Positions 62,197 to 64,000 of a stretch of 64,000 nt of DNA are shown in pieces (positions within the stretch are counted from its first letter, which is position 1; every line of letters begins with the position of its first letter). This stretch comes from Fimbriimonadaceae bacterium (GTDB taxonomy: Bacteria; Armatimonadota; Fimbriimonadia; Fimbriimonadales; Fimbriimonadaceae). The notes beneath the pieces are model-generated. The model did no database searches, was not told where the DNA came from, and saw only the letters and a list, made by a program, of their open reading frames with translations. Made by a program: the position numbers and the translations under genes. The stretch is taken from NCBI GenBank assembly GCA_019638775.1, contig JAHBTD010000004.1, positions 1-64,000 of the forward strand, given 5' to 3'.

Positions 62197-63675
62197 ATGC
62201 CGGTTTTTCGCGAAGGACTTTCATTTGACGACGTTCTCCTCGTTCCCAAAAAGAGCGAGGTTCTCCCCACTGAGGTCGACCTTTCGACCGAGCTTCTCCC
62301 CGGAATCACCCTGAAGGTCCCGATTGTGTCTGCCCCAATGGACACGGTCACCGACGCTCGTCTCGCTATAGCCATCGCCCGAGAGGGTGGAGTGGGCGTG
62401 ATTCACCGCAACATGAGCATCGACGATCAAGCTGAGGCGGTCGACCGCGTTAAGCGATCGGAGCACGGCGTCATTTGGGACCCGATCAAGCTTGAGCCCG
62501 AGAAGACGATACAAGAAGCCGTCAACCTCATGGAGCGATTCCACATCAGCGGCGTACCTATCGTCAACCAAGAAGGGACTCTTGTCGGCATTCTCACCAA
62601 CCGCGATATCCGATTTGAGACCGATTTCACCAAGGTGATCAGCAGCCGAATGACTAGCAAAGACCTGGTCACAGCTCCCGTGGGCACCGATCTGGAAAGA
62701 GCGGAAGAGATGCTTGCAGACCACCGCATCGAAAAGCTCCCCATCGTCGATGAGCACAACAAACTCCAAGGCCTCATCACGATCAAGGACATCCTTAAGG
62801 TCAAGCAGCATCCGAACTCCACAAAAGACACCAAGGGACGGCTTGTTGTTGGGGCGGCTATCGGCTCGCTTGTACAGTCTTACGAAAGGGCGAAAGCGCT
62901 GATGGATGCAGGCGTCGATTTCATCGTGATTGATGCCGCTCATGGGCATAGCAAGGGCGTGATGGCCTGTGTGAAGATGCTCAAAGAAAAGCTCCCGGAC
63001 CTCATGGTTATTGCCGGAAACGCCGCCACAAAAGAGGCCGTGCGCGACCTGCATGCACTCGGCGCAGATGGATTGAGACTTGGAATTGGCGCTGGCTCGA
63101 TCTGTACGACACGAGTGGTGGCCGGTGTTGGCGTTCCCCAGTTCACAGCGGTCATGGACTGTTGTGAAGAGGCCATGAAGCTTGGCATCCCCACTATTGC
63201 CGACGGCGGTATCCGAACCTCTGGCGATATCGTGAAATCGCTCGCCGCAGGTGCTAACTGCGTGATGATGGGCAACATGTTCGCCGGTTGCGAAGAAAGC
63301 CCTGGCGAGATCGAGATTTACCGAAACCGCGCCTACAAGGTTTATCGCGGCATGGGCAGCATCGGCGCGATGCGGCTGGGCTCTTCCGACCGCTATATGC
63401 AGCTCAAGGCCAAGGGCGCGGCGATCGTGCCTGAGGGCGTCGAAGGCCGCGTGCCGTTCAAGGGCCAACTAAACGATACGATGGTCCAGCTGATCGGAGG
63501 CTTGCGGTCGGGCATGGGCTATGTTGGCGCAGCGAACCTCTCCGAACTGAGGGAGAATGCGGAGTTCTTGAAGATCACAGGCGCGGGCCTGCGAGAGAGC
63601 CATCCTCACGACGTGTGGATTACCAAAGAGCCGCCGAACTATTCGAGTCCGTTTGCAGGTAGTGAATCGGAGTAG
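62197..63675 (+). CDS. guaB: Inosine-5'-monophosphate dehydrogenase
   Basis: Oxidises IMP to XMP for GTP synthesis. The 492 residues begin LSFDDVLLVPKKSEVLPTEV, contain two CBS domains (about 95-210, NLMERFHISGVPIVNQEGTLV and MLADHRIEKLPIVDEHNKLQ), the active-site loop GAGSICTTRVVAG with catalytic Cys303, and IADGGIRTSGDIVKSLAAGA. AAGGAG lies 5 bases before the ATG. It is monocistronic here. Confidence 0.97.
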   Translation: MPVFREGLSFDDVLLVPKKSEVLPTEVDLSTELLPGITLKVPIVSAPMDTVTDARLAIAIAREGGVGVIHRNMSIDDQAEAVDRVKRSEHGVIWDPIKLEPEKTIQEAVNLMERFHISGVPIVNQEGTLVGILTNRDIRFETDFTKVISSRMTSKDLVTAPVGTDLERAEEMLADHRIEKLPIVDEHNKLQGLITIKDILKVKQHPNSTKDTKGRLVVGAAIGSLVQSYERAKALMDAGVDFIVIDAAHGHSKGVMACVKMLKEKLPDLMVIAGNAATKEAVRDLHALGADGLRLGIGAGSICTTRVVAGVGVPQFTAVMDCCEEAMKLGIPTIADGGIRTSGDIVKSLAAGANCVMMGNMFAGCEESPGEIEIYRNRAYKVYRGMGSIGAMRLGSSDRYMQLKAKGAAIVPEGVEGRVPFKGQLNDTMVQLIGGLRSGMGYVGAANLSELRENAEFLKITGAGLRESHPHDVWITKEPPNYSSPFAGSESE

Positions 63676-63685
63676 CTTTTTTGGG

Positions 63686-63712
63686 CGTTGGCAAATGGTC
63701 GGCAAGTTGTTC
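63686..63712 (+). repeat. 11-bp repeat (TTGGCAAATGGTCGGCAAGT)
   Basis: Two copies of the 11-mer family TTGGCAARTGG in the same orientation as 37014-37170. Confidence 0.6.
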
Positions 63713-63816
63713 GTGTTTTCGACCTATTCAGTTAAAACGACATCCACATCGAGGTCATCTGGAGACAACTTGGAAATAAGTCGTCAACTGCCTGCTGACG
63801 CTCCCTATAATAAATC

Positions 63817-64000
63817 GTGCTCTATGAAGGTGAGAACACGGTTATCGAGAATCATCAAGACTGCGCAAGGATTGATCACTTCTCGAAGATTGCCACGGCG
63901 CATCGGTTAGCGATTGGACCCTGCATCTTGCACTTACTGGTTTGTGTGTTCTGCTTCCCGATTGCGTTTCTGTCACAAGACTTTGACAGAGGTATGGCTT
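63817..64000 (+). CDS. Partial membrane protein, cut by the window edge
   Basis: An open frame runs from GTG 63817 to the end. The 61 visible residues show an acidic start (LYEGENTVIENHQ), then DHFSKIATAHRLA and a hydrophobic helix GPCILHLLVCVFCFPIAFL. TATAAT lies at 63806-63811, only a few bases before the GTG, so the transcript may be leaderless. A competing ATG at 63823 opens only a 28-codon frame. No family can be assigned from this fragment. Confidence 0.45.
   Translation, partial: MLYEGENTVIENHQDCARIDHFSKIATAHRLAIGPCILHLLVCVFCFPIAFLSQDFDRGMA

Noticed and set aside
62221-63468. Long open frame antisense to guaB (415 codons)
   Set aside because: Shadow of guaB codon use; guaB has all its motifs on the plus strand.

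Overview
This 64 kb window is an ordinary stretch of chromosome from a diderm (Gram-negative type) bacterium. Moderately high GC, frequent TTG and GTG starts, lipoproteins, type IV pilus ATPases, an isolated flagellar export gene, c-type cytochrome maturation genes and Aat transferase fit a deep-branching environmental bacterium. My best guess is Armatimonadota (Fimbriimonadia-like), inferred from gene content and style only. I see no phage, insertion sequence, plasmid backbone or CRISPR array.

Layout. 0-9 kb: carA and aspS (minus strand), a membrane fatty acid desaturase, ccmE-ccmF-panD, pyrE and a small membrane protein. 8.8-9.4 kb: a secreted thioredoxin-fold gene whose frame runs through an in-frame UGA placed as U-x-x-C, a likely selenoprotein. 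9.5-13.7 kb: a type IV pilus operon pilB - HDOD - pilT. 14-27 kb: an HhH/RNase H-like exonuclease, a 5'-nucleotidase, an ankyrin protein, glgA, sucC, an MFS transporter, aat, a DinB-like protein, small secreted proteins and an N-acetylmuramoyl-alanine amidase. 27-30 kb: a long intergenic repeat field, an aldo/keto reductase and a YbjQ protein. 30-37 kb: flhA, a PhoR-like kinase, a lipoprotein, small stress-type proteins and a LuxR-type regulator. 37-43 kb: a giant secreted repeat protein, a degenerate phosphoglycerate-mutase homologue translationally coupled to purF, then rpmB and tRNA-Cys. 43-50 kb: a DCC protein, a glycosyltransferase, an MFS exporter, pstB-aroC and a membrane protein. 50-64 kb: an AcuC-type deacetylase, a UPF0182 membrane protein, aroA, cmk, a DUF4382/DUF5666-like lipoprotein, a paralogous pair with GspG-like tails (one copy broken by an amber codon), a DUF4139 protein, guaB and a gene cut by the window edge.

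The genes are mostly housekeeping: pyrimidine, purine, aromatic and pantothenate synthesis, translation, and cell envelope. The most interesting items are the UGA-containing thioredoxin-like gene with a SECIS-like hairpin, the CXXXY form of CcmE, the pseudo-mutase coupled to purF, and the large set of short-period tandem repeats (7-mers, 11-mers, AAAATCC-like tracts, 89-bp units with a CTCC...GGAG palindrome) that fills most intergenic spaces. Starts were refined from Shine-Dalgarno sequences and family alignment from memory; no database search was possible.
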